Origin: Marinobacterium nitratireducens
GTDB lineage: Bacteria; Pseudomonadota; Gammaproteobacteria; Pseudomonadales; Balneatricaceae
NCBI RefSeq assembly: GCF_014645375.1
Contig: NZ_BMLT01000002.1
Span: forward strand, 124,001 to 188,000
Reading direction: 5' to 3'
DNA: 64,000 bases
Shown: positions 36,109-44,895 of the stretch, in pieces
Numbering within the stretch: the first letter of the stretch is position 1
Layout: each line of letters begins with the position of its first letter
Translations under genes and position numbers: made by a program
The notes under the pieces: generated by a model
What the model saw: only the letters and a program-made list of their open reading frames with translations
Databases searched by the model: none
What the model was told of the DNA's origin: nothing

Positions 36109-36123
36109 ATAGTAATTAGCTAT
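36109..36123. promoter_or_regulatory. OxyR-like binding site upstream of ahpC
   Basis: On the minus strand the sequence reads atagctaattactat, matching the OxyR half-site consensus ATAG-n-T-nnn-A-n-CTAT at 9 of 10 fixed positions. The expected adjacent half-site, after 7 bases, is only weakly matched. Position and target gene fit OxyR control. The region 36012-36108 otherwise holds the ahpC leader. Confidence 0.65.
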
Positions 36124-36174
36124 CAAGTTTCGCTTGGACAGGACGGTACAGCCTGAGCCGCTGCGGCCAACGGC

Positions 36175-37791
36175 TCAGGGATGGATAACGTAGATACCGG
36201 CCATGCCGTCCTCATCCTCACCCTCGACGGCCATTTTTGCGCTGATGGCGAGCCAGTTACCGCGGTATCCGTCCCGTTCCAGACCGATTTCGGTCACAGT
36301 CGCCCCGGCCGGCGCCTCGGCGTCCAGCAGGCTGCCCGGCATACCGGCCTGCAACAGCATCTGCATCGGCACACGACCCGGGTGACGCACCAGATAGAGG
36401 CCATCGAGCCCGCCGGAATTGCCATTGTCGCTGTGTGCCTTGAACACGACCCTTGCCGCCCCGCCGCTCCCCGACACTGCCGCGAAGCTCGATACCCGCC
36501 AGCGGGCGAATTCGCCGTCATCTTCACCGCCTCCTCCCGGTACCCGTCCCGAGAAATTCCAGTACAGGAAGCTGCTGAAGTCGCTGTCGGTGTCTGCGAT
36601 CCGGCTCAGGAGACCGCGACGGATATCCAGCAGGAAAATACCCTGATTCGCCGGTATCTCGACTTCGTAGCCGTCACCGAACGCCGCCAGACAGTAGGCG
36701 ATCCGCTCCTTATTGCCCTCCCTCGGACAGTCGAGTTGCAGTGAGTGCGTCGCATCACCCCAGGCGCCCCAGAAGGTGACGAAGCGGCCGTCGTAAGACA
36801 GCGCTTCGCCGAGCCGGTTGAATGTCTGCCCTTCGCTGCCCGGCACGCTGGTCTCGAGGCTGACCAGCGTCCTGAGGGCCGGGTTTGCGGCCAGCGGAGC
36901 CCGGTAGAGCCCGCCGCAGCTGGGCTGCTCCTCGTTGTCGAGCCCGACGAACACCAGGCTTCCGGTCACGGCACTTGGCGGAGCCGTCGAACCGAACCTT
37001 GTGCCCGGGGCGCAACGGCCGGGATCGGGCAGCGGGGTACCGGAGTCGGCGATGGGCATCACCGGCGCCGCACCACCCTCGGCGGCAGCGTCCAGTGGCC
37101 TGAAGAACACTCCGGTTCTGGCGGTGCTGTCGGTGTAATTGCCCTTGAAGGCGATCACGCCATCGTCGGTGATCGCCGGGGCTCCGGGAAAAACGTCGAA
37201 CGGCAGCGGATCCAGATAGCCCGGTACCGCGAGGAATTCGAAACCGGGTACTGCGCCCAGTTTCGCAGCGCCGGTTACAAGGTCGCCGTTGTCGCCCCTG
37301 GCCGATAGCCTGGCGTAAATACCGGCTGTACCGGCCCGGGTATCGGCGTAGACCCAGACGGGCGGATGATTGCCGCGGGAGGCGATATTGGCAGAGCGCA
37401 TTGCGATGCGGGGAAAGGCCGGAAATTCATTGAAGTCGGTGCCTGCATTGTTGGGATCCGGAACCGGCGTCAGGGTATCGGCCAGCAGGAACGCCGGCGC
37501 CCCTCTGCCCATGTCGCGGGCAAAAATGCCGTGCAGGGGATGGCCGCCCGGCGACCCGCCACGGCTGCGGGCCCGGAAGGTCACAATGCCGCGGGCGTTG
37601 ACCGACGGCTGATTGAAGCTGTTGAAGGTTTGCCCGGCAGGCGCCCCGGGCATGACGTCGTTCTGATTGACGACGGTGCGCCAGCCGGGGCGGCCTTTGT
37701 CGTTGTCGGCACCCTGCGCCGGCGGGAATGCGAGCAGACCCGAGGTGGCCAGCATTATCGAGACTAACTTGAGTATCGGGCCCGTATTCAT
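36175..37791 (-). CDS. Exported protein of unknown function with NxxGxxxF-like repeats
   Basis: This 538-residue product has a signal peptide (residues 1-28, ending PPAQGAD). It contains several short repeated segments of the pattern N/D-x-x-G-x-x-x-F (VNARGIVTFRAR, ITDDGVIAFKGN, TGSLVFVGLDN), as in predicted secreted beta-propeller-like proteins whose role is unknown. It is followed 75 bases upstream on the same strand by another exported protein gene, so the two may be expressed together. I cannot assign a function. Confidence 0.7.
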   Translation of the reverse strand: MNTGPILKLVSIMLATSGLLAFPPAQGADNDKGRPGWRTVVNQNDVMPGAPAGQTFNSFNQPSVNARGIVTFRARSRGGSPGGHPLHGIFARDMGRGAPAFLLADTLTPVPDPNNAGTDFNEFPAFPRIAMRSANIASRGNHPPVWVYADTRAGTAGIYARLSARGDNGDLVTGAAKLGAVPGFEFLAVPGYLDPLPFDVFPGAPAITDDGVIAFKGNYTDSTARTGVFFRPLDAAAEGGAAPVMPIADSGTPLPDPGRCAPGTRFGSTAPPSAVTGSLVFVGLDNEEQPSCGGLYRAPLAANPALRTLVSLETSVPGSEGQTFNRLGEALSYDGRFVTFWGAWGDATHSLQLDCPREGNKERIAYCLAAFGDGYEVEIPANQGIFLLDIRRGLLSRIADTDSDFSSFLYWNFSGRVPGGGGEDDGEFARWRVSSFAAVSGSGGAARVVFKAHSDNGNSGGLDGLYLVRHPGRVPMQMLLQAGMPGSLLDAEAPAGATVTEIGLERDGYRGNWLAISAKMAVEGEDEDGMAGIYVIHP

Positions 37792-37866
37792 GGCAGGCTC
37801 CTTATCGGGCAGGCCGCGCCGGCGTACGCATCGCCCCTGCCGGGACGATGCGCCGGGGCCGTGCGA

Positions 37867-39087
37867 TCAGGGGGTTGCAGGGGTTGGCGCGTTGCAGATA
37901 ACCTCGGTGTGCTGGCCGATGCTGTCCACATTGGTCACGATATTGTCGTGGACGAAGGCGATAACCCGGCGGGCGTCATCTGCGGCCGTGGCGAAGGCGA
38001 ATACGTTGTCGTCTTCGAAGTCGGCATCACCGAAAACGTAGTGCATCAGCGAGCCGTGGAAGGGCACAGTGGTTTCGCCTTCAATGAAATAGCCGCGCAC
38101 GCAGCCCGGATAGGTGTCCGATCGCTTGTACTGGTATCCGCTGTAGTCCATGTACTTTTCGCCGGCTTCACCGATCGCACCGTCGCCCGTGAGGGTGTCG
38201 TACTGCGTCAGGTTGGGGATATTCAGAATACGGTTGTCGTAGACCACGAGATCGAGGTTCACCAGTCCGCCCTTGTCGGCGGCCGCGCCCAGTGCCGAGG
38301 CGGCGATATCGAGGAAGCTAAAGCCCGAGATTCCCGGATCCGGCAAGACGATAGCGGTCTGATCCTTCGCCTTCAGCCCGCCGAATTTTTGCAGCTCGGC
38401 GTGTATGGCGAGGTTCTGCCCGGGTGAGTCGATGGCGACACCGTCAGCCACCAGGCGCCCGGCGTGGTCCAGGCTGAGCTGCGAGGCCGCCGACAGCACA
38501 TCGGTTACGTCGCTGAGTTGCTGTTTCAGCACCTGGGTCGGTGCGCGCCCGAGGTTGAGTCGGCCGAACAGCACTTCCTGAGGATAGTCGACGAAGTCCG
38601 TCGCTACATCGCACTCTTCGCCTGCGATACCGGTTCCGCCCAGAGGTACCGGCGATACCGATTTCCCGTTCGCGGCATTGGTCAGCGGGTTGCTCAGCTG
38701 GGGCACCAGACTCTCCGCGTACAGGTCGATAGGTCCGTTTTCCCCGTCGTCGATAGGCGCTGCGGTAACAGGCTGAAGACAGGCGACGGGCTCCCCGACG
38801 GCTTCGCCCTCCTCTTCGGTCCCGGCCGGTACGCCGGAAAAGATCGGCAGGCCGTTATCCGAGCGGTTCAGAATGAGCAGGTCGGAATAGAGCCCGCCCT
38901 TGCCGCGCCCCGGCTTATCCGGCTTGCCGCCACCCCCTCCGGGGTTTTCGCCGGGTTTGCCCTGACCGTTGCTGCCGGGGTTTTCGGGCTTGCCTCCGCC
39001 CCCGTCGGGTGCTGCCTGAGCTGTTCCCATCATGAGCGCGATCGCCACAGCAGCACTCAGCAATGAATATACGGGTTTCTTCGTCAT
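37867..39087 (-). CDS. Exported protein with Gly/Pro/Lys-rich N-terminus, unknown function
   Basis: This 406-residue product has a clear signal peptide (AVAIALMMGTAQAA), then a low-complexity stretch (about residues 27-65) built from GGGGKPENPG-like units. A non-repetitive domain of about 340 residues follows, with few cysteines (for example VACLQP, EECDVA, YPGCVRG, EVICNA). I do not recognise the domain. It is located between two other exported-protein genes in the same orientation. Confidence 0.7.
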   Translation of the reverse strand: MTKKPVYSLLSAAVAIALMMGTAQAAPDGGGGKPENPGSNGQGKPGENPGGGGGKPDKPGRGKGGLYSDLLILNRSDNGLPIFSGVPAGTEEEGEAVGEPVACLQPVTAAPIDDGENGPIDLYAESLVPQLSNPLTNAANGKSVSPVPLGGTGIAGEECDVATDFVDYPQEVLFGRLNLGRAPTQVLKQQLSDVTDVLSAASQLSLDHAGRLVADGVAIDSPGQNLAIHAELQKFGGLKAKDQTAIVLPDPGISGFSFLDIAASALGAAADKGGLVNLDLVVYDNRILNIPNLTQYDTLTGDGAIGEAGEKYMDYSGYQYKRSDTYPGCVRGYFIEGETTVPFHGSLMHYVFGDADFEDDNVFAFATAADDARRVIAFVHDNIVTNVDSIGQHTEVICNAPTPATP

Positions 39088-39164
39088 CGACTTGCTCCTT
39101 TGTATCCTTTTGCCAGCCAGGGCTTTCCGCCCTTCTCAGGTATGTGCCTGATTCAGCCGGATCC

Positions 39165-39563
39165 CTAGTGCCTGCCTTTGCCACCGCCGGTACCAGGGCC
39201 GTTGCCGCCCTTCCGGGGAGAGTTGTTCTGCATCTGTTGGCGTTTCGATGGGCTCATATTGCGCGGTTGTTCGCGCATCCGTTGCATCATGAGTTCATGC
39301 TGCTGATCGCGAAAACGTTCGCGCTCCTGCTGGGTCTCGAGCTGCTGCATCTGCTCGCGATACTGTCGACGCTCCTGTTCGGTCATCAGGTTCCAGCCGT
39401 CGATGCGGTCCTGTTGCTGCAGGCGCTGTCTGTCCGGGTCGAGCAGATGATCCCTTGATTGCAGGCGGTCTCGATCGCGATCCTGTTCCGCGGCGATTGT
39501 CGGCAGGTTGGTCGATGCCAGCAAAGAACCGAGCAGCAGCGCGGTGGTAAGAGATATCTTCAT
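39165..39563 (-). CDS. Small periplasmic Gln/Arg-rich helical protein
   Basis: This 132-residue product has a signal peptide (LLLGSLLASTNLPTIAA), a strongly charged helical middle (TEQERRQYREQMQQLETQQE) and a basic Gly-rich tail. It belongs to a common but uncharacterised type of periplasmic protein with superficial likeness to Spy/CpxP helices. It is the first of three exported-protein genes on the minus strand, 78 bases from the next. Confidence 0.7.
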   Translation of the reverse strand: MKISLTTALLLGSLLASTNLPTIAAEQDRDRDRLQSRDHLLDPDRQRLQQQDRIDGWNLMTEQERRQYREQMQQLETQQERERFRDQQHELMMQRMREQPRNMSPSKRQQMQNNSPRKGGNGPGTGGGKGRH

Positions 39564-40479
39564 CCTCCGGCTCCTTCAGCCTTGAAGTAGCGGCTCTTCT
39601 GCTTTTCCAGGAGAGCGAAAAGGCAATCGTTGCAATGTCCTGCTGGCCTGTTTCGTCCAGGCCAATCCGGCAGATGCATTGGATGGCTGCCAGCCGCATC
39701 GTGATTTATTCATGAAATCTAATGTAGTCCGAATATTGCGCTGCCGCTCAGAAAACATCCAGCCTCGGATGCGGGTCAGCTGACACAGATCAACGAATAT
39801 TCAGGTAACGCGATACGGTGCGAGCGCTGCGACGGCGACCGGTCTCGCTGCTCTGCCGCTGGCAAATCGATCGTGACGGTGATTTTGCGGGTTCGTGGCT
39901 GGCCATAACAGGGTGTGAAGCGGCGCGGAGAACAGGGGTGCAAATGTTATGTGCTGCACGGGGATTGGCAGCAAGGCGCCTGGGAGCGACAGATCCTAGG
40001 TTGGAGCGGGGCCATCGGAAAGGGAAGCTGTCTTGTAACAGCGGTTAACGATAGCGTGAAACCGGTCTCTCGCTCTCCTGCTCCCACCGGCACAGCTCAT
40101 TGTGCTCTTCGAGCGCCTGCAGGCCCCACTGCAGGAGCCGGTGCCAGAGACGGACCACGAGAGGAGCGCAGCAGACTCTATCAACAGAAGCGTGGCGCTT
40201 GCCGGGTAATTTCGACTCCATCCTGACTGCCTCGTTTGCTTGTGCGGCTGTAAGTCCCCGAGGGGGTTAGAACGGTCGGCATTATCGCGGGGAACTGTTG
40301 CAGTCTTGTGAAGCGGAGGGGCCAAACCGGAACGGGTCGGTACAAGTTTGAGCTAAGGTGTGCGAGTTTTGGCTGACTGCCAGTCGGGGGCCTGTGCTGA
40401 TGCACCTGCCCTGGTCGGGTAGTATGATGCGGGTTAGCCGGAGTTAGGCTTTACTCTTGGACCAGTCAAAGGATTCGAC
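39564..40479. other. Gene-poor spacer at the edge of the accessory region
   Basis: This 900-base stretch has only short, unconvincing open frames. It separates the core chromosome from the restriction operon. A GC-rich palindromic patch with ccactgcagg around 40120-40150 and a probable promoter for hsdR just before 40480 (tatgat-like -10 at about 40422) are all I see. No tRNA or integrase marks the boundary. Confidence 0.5.
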
Positions 40480-42879
40480 ATGTCGGTCAACAAGAAAGCC
40501 CTGTCAGAAAGGGACATCTGCACCAAATACATCACGCCCGCCATCCAGCAAGCCGGCTGGGATATCCAGAGCCAGGTGCGCGAGGAGGTCTCGTTCACCG
40601 ACGGGCGCATCATCGTGCGCGGCCGGATGCACAGCCGCGGCGAGCGTCGCCGGGCCGATTACATTCTCTACTTGCAGAAAAACCAGCCGCTGGCGGTGAT
40701 CGAGGCCAAGGACAACAGCCACAGCCTCGGGGCCGGGATGCAGCAGGCGCTGGGCTATGCCGATGCGCTCGACGTGCCCTTCGTGTTTTCCAGCAACGGC
40801 GACGGCTTTCTGTTCCATGACCGCACCGGCCTGAGCGGACAGGTGGAAACCGAGCTGGGTCTGGGCGACTTCCCCTCGCCAGAGCGACTCTGGGACTGGT
40901 ACTGCCGGCACAAGGGGCTTGCCGGCGATGCCCAGGAAACGGTCGAAACGCCTTACTACGACGACGGCTCCGGCCGCACGCCGCGCTACTACCAGATCAA
41001 TGCGGTCAACCGCGCCGTCGAGGCCGTGGCGCGGGGCCAGGATCGCATTTTGCTGGTGATGGCCACCGGGACCGGCAAGACCTACACCGCCTTCCAGATC
41101 ATCTGGCGGCTGTGGAAGGCGCGGCAGAAGAAGCGGATTCTGTTCCTGGCGGACCGCAATATCCTGGTCGACCAGACCAAGAACAACGACTTCAAGCCCT
41201 TCGGCCAGGCGATGACCAAGATCGCCAAGCGCCAGATCAACAAGTCTTACGAGATTTACCTCTCGCTCTATCAGGCGGTGTCGGGCAACGAGGAAGAACG
41301 GAACGTCTACAAAGAGTTCTCACGGGACTTTTTCGATCTGATCGTGATCGACGAGTGTCACCGTGGCAGCGCCCGCGCCGATTCGGCCTGGCGCGAGATC
41401 CTGGAGTATTTCGAGGGCGCGACCCAGATCGGCCTGACTGCCACACCGAAGGAAACCGAGGAAGTCAGCAACATCGACTACTTCGGCGAGCCGATCTACA
41501 CCTACTCGCTGAAACAGGGCATCGAGGACGGCTTCCTCGCGCCCTACAAGGTCGTGCGCATCGACTTCGACCTCGACCTGCAGGGCTGGCGCCCGCGCAA
41601 GGGACAGCGGGACAGGCACGGCAACCTGATCGAAGACCGCATCTACAACCAGAAGGACATCGATCGCAATATCGTCTTCGACGAGCGCACCCAACTGGTG
41701 GCGATGAAGGTGACCGAGTTCCTGCAGCAGAGCGGCGAGTTCCAGAAAACCATCGTTTTCTGCGACAACATCGACCATGCCGAGCGCATGCGCCAGGCGC
41801 TGGCCAACCTGAATCCGGAGCGGATGCGGGAGAGCAGCAAGTACGTGATGCGCATTACCGGCGACGATGTCGAGGGCAAGGCGGAGCTCGACAACTTCAT
41901 CAACCCCGAAGAGCCCTACCCGGTCATTGCCACGACCAGCAAGCTGATGACCACCGGTGTCGACGCCCAGACCTGCAAGCTGGTGGTGCTGGACCAGCGC
42001 ATCCAGTCGATGACCGAGTTCAAGCAGATCATCGGGCGTGGCACCCGCATCAACGAGGATTACGGCAAGCACTGGTTCACCATCATGGACTTCAAGAAGG
42101 CGACTGAACTGTTCGCCGATCCGAATTTCGATGGCGACCCGGTACAGGTCTACAGTCCGTCCCCGGAAGACCCGGCCATGCCGCCCGATAACGAACCCGG
42201 CGAGCCTGTCGGTGGCATCGAGGACGATACCGGCAACTGGGACCCAGCCGTAGCGCACGGCGCTGCCGCCACCTTCCCCGATGACCCGTCCGAGGCGCCG
42301 AAGAAGTTCTTCGTCAAGGGCGAACCGGTGAAGGTGCTGGCCGAACGGGTGCAGTTCCTGGGGCCGGACGGCAAGCTGATCACCGAATCGCTCACCGACT
42401 ACACCCGGAGCTGCGTGAAAAAGCAGTACGCCAGCCTCAAGGACTTCCTGCGCCGTTGGTCCGACACCGAGCGCAAGCAAGTGATCATCGACGAGCTGGC
42501 GGAACAGGGTGTGTTCTGGGACGACCTGCAGCAGTCGGTGAAAAAGAAGCTCGGCGCGGAGCTGGACGCTTTCGACCTCATCACCCATATCGTCTATGAT
42601 CAGCCGCCGCTGAGCCGGCGGGAGCGGGCCGACAACGTCAGGAAGCGCAACTACTTCACCCGCTACGACGGCACCGCGAGGCAGGTGCTGGAGGCGCTGC
42701 TCGACAAGTACGCCGATACCGGCATCGAGCATATCGAGGATATCAAGATCCTGCAGTTGCCCCCGTTCAACCAGTTGGGCACCGGGCCAGAGCTGATCCG
42801 GGCGTTCGGTGGCAAGCCGGGCTTTCAGGAAGCGCTGCAGGGGCTGGAGCGGGCCCTGTACGGGCAGGAGGCGGGCTGA
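40480..42879 (+). CDS. hsdR: Type I restriction enzyme HsdR subunit (EcoEI-like)
   Basis: This is the ATP-dependent translocase and nuclease of a type I restriction system, 799 residues. The N-terminal nuclease has the PD-(D/E)xK pattern ([10 protein letters not shown], then VIEAKDN at about 59-77). Helicase motifs follow: Walker A MATGTGKT near 197-204, the DECH box (from 291), TATPKET and QIIGRGTRI. The C-terminal third is the EcoEI-type domain that joins HsdMS. It is the first gene of a five-gene plus-strand operon; its stop overlaps the next start (TGATGA). Confidence 0.96.
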   Translation: MSVNKKALSERDICTKYITPAIQQAGWDIQSQVREEVSFTDGRIIVRGRMHSRGERRRADYILYLQKNQPLAVIEAKDNSHSLGAGMQQALGYADALDVPFVFSSNGDGFLFHDRTGLSGQVETELGLGDFPSPERLWDWYCRHKGLAGDAQETVETPYYDDGSGRTPRYYQINAVNRAVEAVARGQDRILLVMATGTGKTYTAFQIIWRLWKARQKKRILFLADRNILVDQTKNNDFKPFGQAMTKIAKRQINKSYEIYLSLYQAVSGNEEERNVYKEFSRDFFDLIVIDECHRGSARADSAWREILEYFEGATQIGLTATPKETEEVSNIDYFGEPIYTYSLKQGIEDGFLAPYKVVRIDFDLDLQGWRPRKGQRDRHGNLIEDRIYNQKDIDRNIVFDERTQLVAMKVTEFLQQSGEFQKTIVFCDNIDHAERMRQALANLNPERMRESSKYVMRITGDDVEGKAELDNFINPEEPYPVIATTSKLMTTGVDAQTCKLVVLDQRIQSMTEFKQIIGRGTRINEDYGKHWFTIMDFKKATELFADPNFDGDPVQVYSPSPEDPAMPPDNEPGEPVGGIEDDTGNWDPAVAHGAAATFPDDPSEAPKKFFVKGEPVKVLAERVQFLGPDGKLITESLTDYTRSCVKKQYASLKDFLRRWSDTERKQVIIDELAEQGVFWDDLQQSVKKKLGAELDAFDLITHIVYDQPPLSRRERADNVRKRNYFTRYDGTARQVLEALLDKYADTGIEHIEDIKILQLPPFNQLGTGPELIRAFGGKPGFQEALQGLERALYGQEAG

Positions 42880-43361
42880 TGAGCCCCTCGCAGGCGCGCA
42901 ATGCAATCAAGAGAAGCCTGAAAGCGCTGGTGGACCCGCCGCCGTCTCGGCAGGAGAAGGAAACCATCTGGCACTACTTCGGCCACGCCTGCGCCTACTG
43001 TGGCTATCAAATGACTCGGCACGGTCGCCAGGCCCACCTTGATCACCTGATTGCCGAGTCTGCGGGTGGCTCGAACCGGCTCTGCAATCTGGTGCTGACC
43101 TGTGGCCGCTGCAACGGAGATATGAAACGGGAACTGGACTGGCAGGAGTATCTGGCAGTCTGTTGCGGCGACGACAAGGCACTATTCAGCCAGCGCCTGA
43201 AAAGGATCTACGACTGGGTCGAGCAGAACGAGGGCTCTCCGCTATTGTCCCCCGAACTGTCGGCCCTTTGCGACGACGAGTTTGACATTATCAATCAACA
43301 ATTTACCAAGGCGGTCGAGCGTCTGAGAGACGTCGGCAGACGCACCAAAGCCGGTAGTTGA
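42879..43361 (+). CDS. HNH endonuclease encoded inside the type I R-M operon
   Basis: This 160-residue protein has a complete HNH motif with zinc-binding cysteine pairs: CAYCGYQ, then HLDHLIAESAGGSNRLCN, then CGRCN. The start overlaps the hsdR stop by one base and hsdM follows after 19 bases, so it is co-expressed with the restriction genes. HNH genes are not a standard part of type I operons, so it is an accessory nuclease. Whether it cleaves phage or acts with HsdM/HsdS is unknown. Confidence 0.88.
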   Translation: MSPSQARNAIKRSLKALVDPPPSRQEKETIWHYFGHACAYCGYQMTRHGRQAHLDHLIAESAGGSNRLCNLVLTCGRCNGDMKRELDWQEYLAVCCGDDKALFSQRLKRIYDWVEQNEGSPLLSPELSALCDDEFDIINQQFTKAVERLRDVGRRTKAGS

Positions 43362-43380
43362 AGCAGTATCGAGGAAACCC

Positions 43381-44895
43381 ATGTCCATCAGCACCGTTAT
43401 CAAATCCATTCAGGACATCATGCGCAAGGACGTCGGCGTCGACGGCGATGCCCAGCGTATCGGCCAGCTGGTCTGGATGCTGTTCCTGAAGATCTTCGAC
43501 GACCGCGAGCAGGAGTGGGAGCTGTTCGATGACGACTATCACTCGCCGATCCCCCAGTACCTGCGCTGGCGCAACTGGGCGGCGGACCCGGAAGGCATTA
43601 CCGGCGACGAGCTGAAGGCATTCATCGACAACGACCTCTTCCCTGGCCTGCAGTCGCTGCAGCCGCGCGGCGAAGACAAGCGTGCCTTCGTGGTGCGCAG
43701 CGTGTTCGAGGATGCCTACAACTACATGAAGTCCGGCCAGCTGCTGCGCCAGGTCATCAACAAGATCGAGGAAGGCATCGACTTCAACCGGTCGCAGCAG
43801 CGCCATGCTTTCGGCGACATGTACGAGCAGATCCTCCGGGACTTGCAGAGCGCCGGCAATGCGGGCGAGTTCTACACGCCCCGCGCCGTGACCGAGTTCA
43901 TGGTCAACCGCGTCGATCCCAGGCTTGACGAGTCGGTGATGGACCCGGCCTGCGGCACCGGCGGCTTCCTCACCTGCACCATCGAGCACAAGCGCAAGCA
44001 CTACGTCCAGACGGCGGACGACGAGCAGCGCCTGCAGCGCAGCATCCACGGCGTCGAGAAGAAGCCGCTGCCGCACCTGCTGGCGACCACTAACATGATC
44101 CTGCACGGCATCGAGGTGCCGGATCAAATCCGCCACGACAATACTCTCGCCCGCCCGCTGATCAGCTGGGGGCCGAAGGAACGCGTCGACGTCATCGTCG
44201 CCAACCCGCCGTTCGGCGGCATGGAGGAAGATGGTATCGAGACCAATTTCCCGCAGGCCTTCCGCACCCGGGAAACCGCTGACCTCTTCATGACGCTGTT
44301 CATTCACCTGCTGAAGGACGGCGGCCGCGCCGCTGTAGTGCTGCCGGATGGTTTCCTGTTCGGCGAGGGCATGAAAACTCGCCTCAAGGAAAAGCTGCTG
44401 AGCGAGTGCAACCTGCACACCATCGTCCGGCTGCCCAACGGCGTCTTCAACCCCTACACCGGCATCAAGACCAACCTGCTGTTCTTCACCAAGGGCCGAC
44501 CGACCGAAAGCATCTGGTACTACGAGCATCCATACCCGGAAGGCTACAAGAGCTACAGCAAGACCAAGCCGATGCGCTTCACGGAGTTAGAGACCGAGAT
44601 CGACTGGTGGGGTGACGAGGCCGACGGCTTTGCCAAGCGCGTCGAGAACGAGCGGGCCTGGAAGGTCGGCATCGATGAGATCAAGGCGCGCAACTACAAC
44701 CTCGATATCAAAAACCCACACCAGGGCGAGCAGATCAGCCACGACCCGGACGAGCTGCTCGCCAAATACGAACAGCAGCAGGCCGAGATTCAGGAAATTC
44801 GCAACCAGCTGAAGGATATCCTGGCTGATGCGCTGGGCGGTTCCGCCAACAGTGCGGTAGTGGCTTCCGAAAGCGCGGAGGCAAAGCAGGCATGA
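43381..44895 (+). CDS. hsdM: Type I DNA methyltransferase HsdM subunit
   Basis: HsdM is the N6-adenine methyltransferase that protects host DNA and forms the core complex. The 504-residue protein has motif I (DPACGTGGFL, from about 188) and motif IV NPPFGG (275-280), the catalytic pattern of gamma-class adenine methylases. The N-terminal helical domain (HsdM_N) covers about residues 1-140. The start has gaggaaaccc before it. The last codons overlap hsdS by four bases (ATGA). Confidence 0.97.
   Translation: MSISTVIKSIQDIMRKDVGVDGDAQRIGQLVWMLFLKIFDDREQEWELFDDDYHSPIPQYLRWRNWAADPEGITGDELKAFIDNDLFPGLQSLQPRGEDKRAFVVRSVFEDAYNYMKSGQLLRQVINKIEEGIDFNRSQQRHAFGDMYEQILRDLQSAGNAGEFYTPRAVTEFMVNRVDPRLDESVMDPACGTGGFLTCTIEHKRKHYVQTADDEQRLQRSIHGVEKKPLPHLLATTNMILHGIEVPDQIRHDNTLARPLISWGPKERVDVIVANPPFGGMEEDGIETNFPQAFRTRETADLFMTLFIHLLKDGGRAAVVLPDGFLFGEGMKTRLKEKLLSECNLHTIVRLPNGVFNPYTGIKTNLLFFTKGRPTESIWYYEHPYPEGYKSYSKTKPMRFTELETEIDWWGDEADGFAKRVENERAWKVGIDEIKARNYNLDIKNPHQGEQISHDPDELLAKYEQQQAEIQEIRNQLKDILADALGGSANSAVVASESAEAKQA

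Noticed and set aside
41320-42906. 528-codon open frame antisense to hsdR
   Set aside because: hsdR is complete with all helicase motifs; the antisense product is compositionally biased and lacks a ribosome site.
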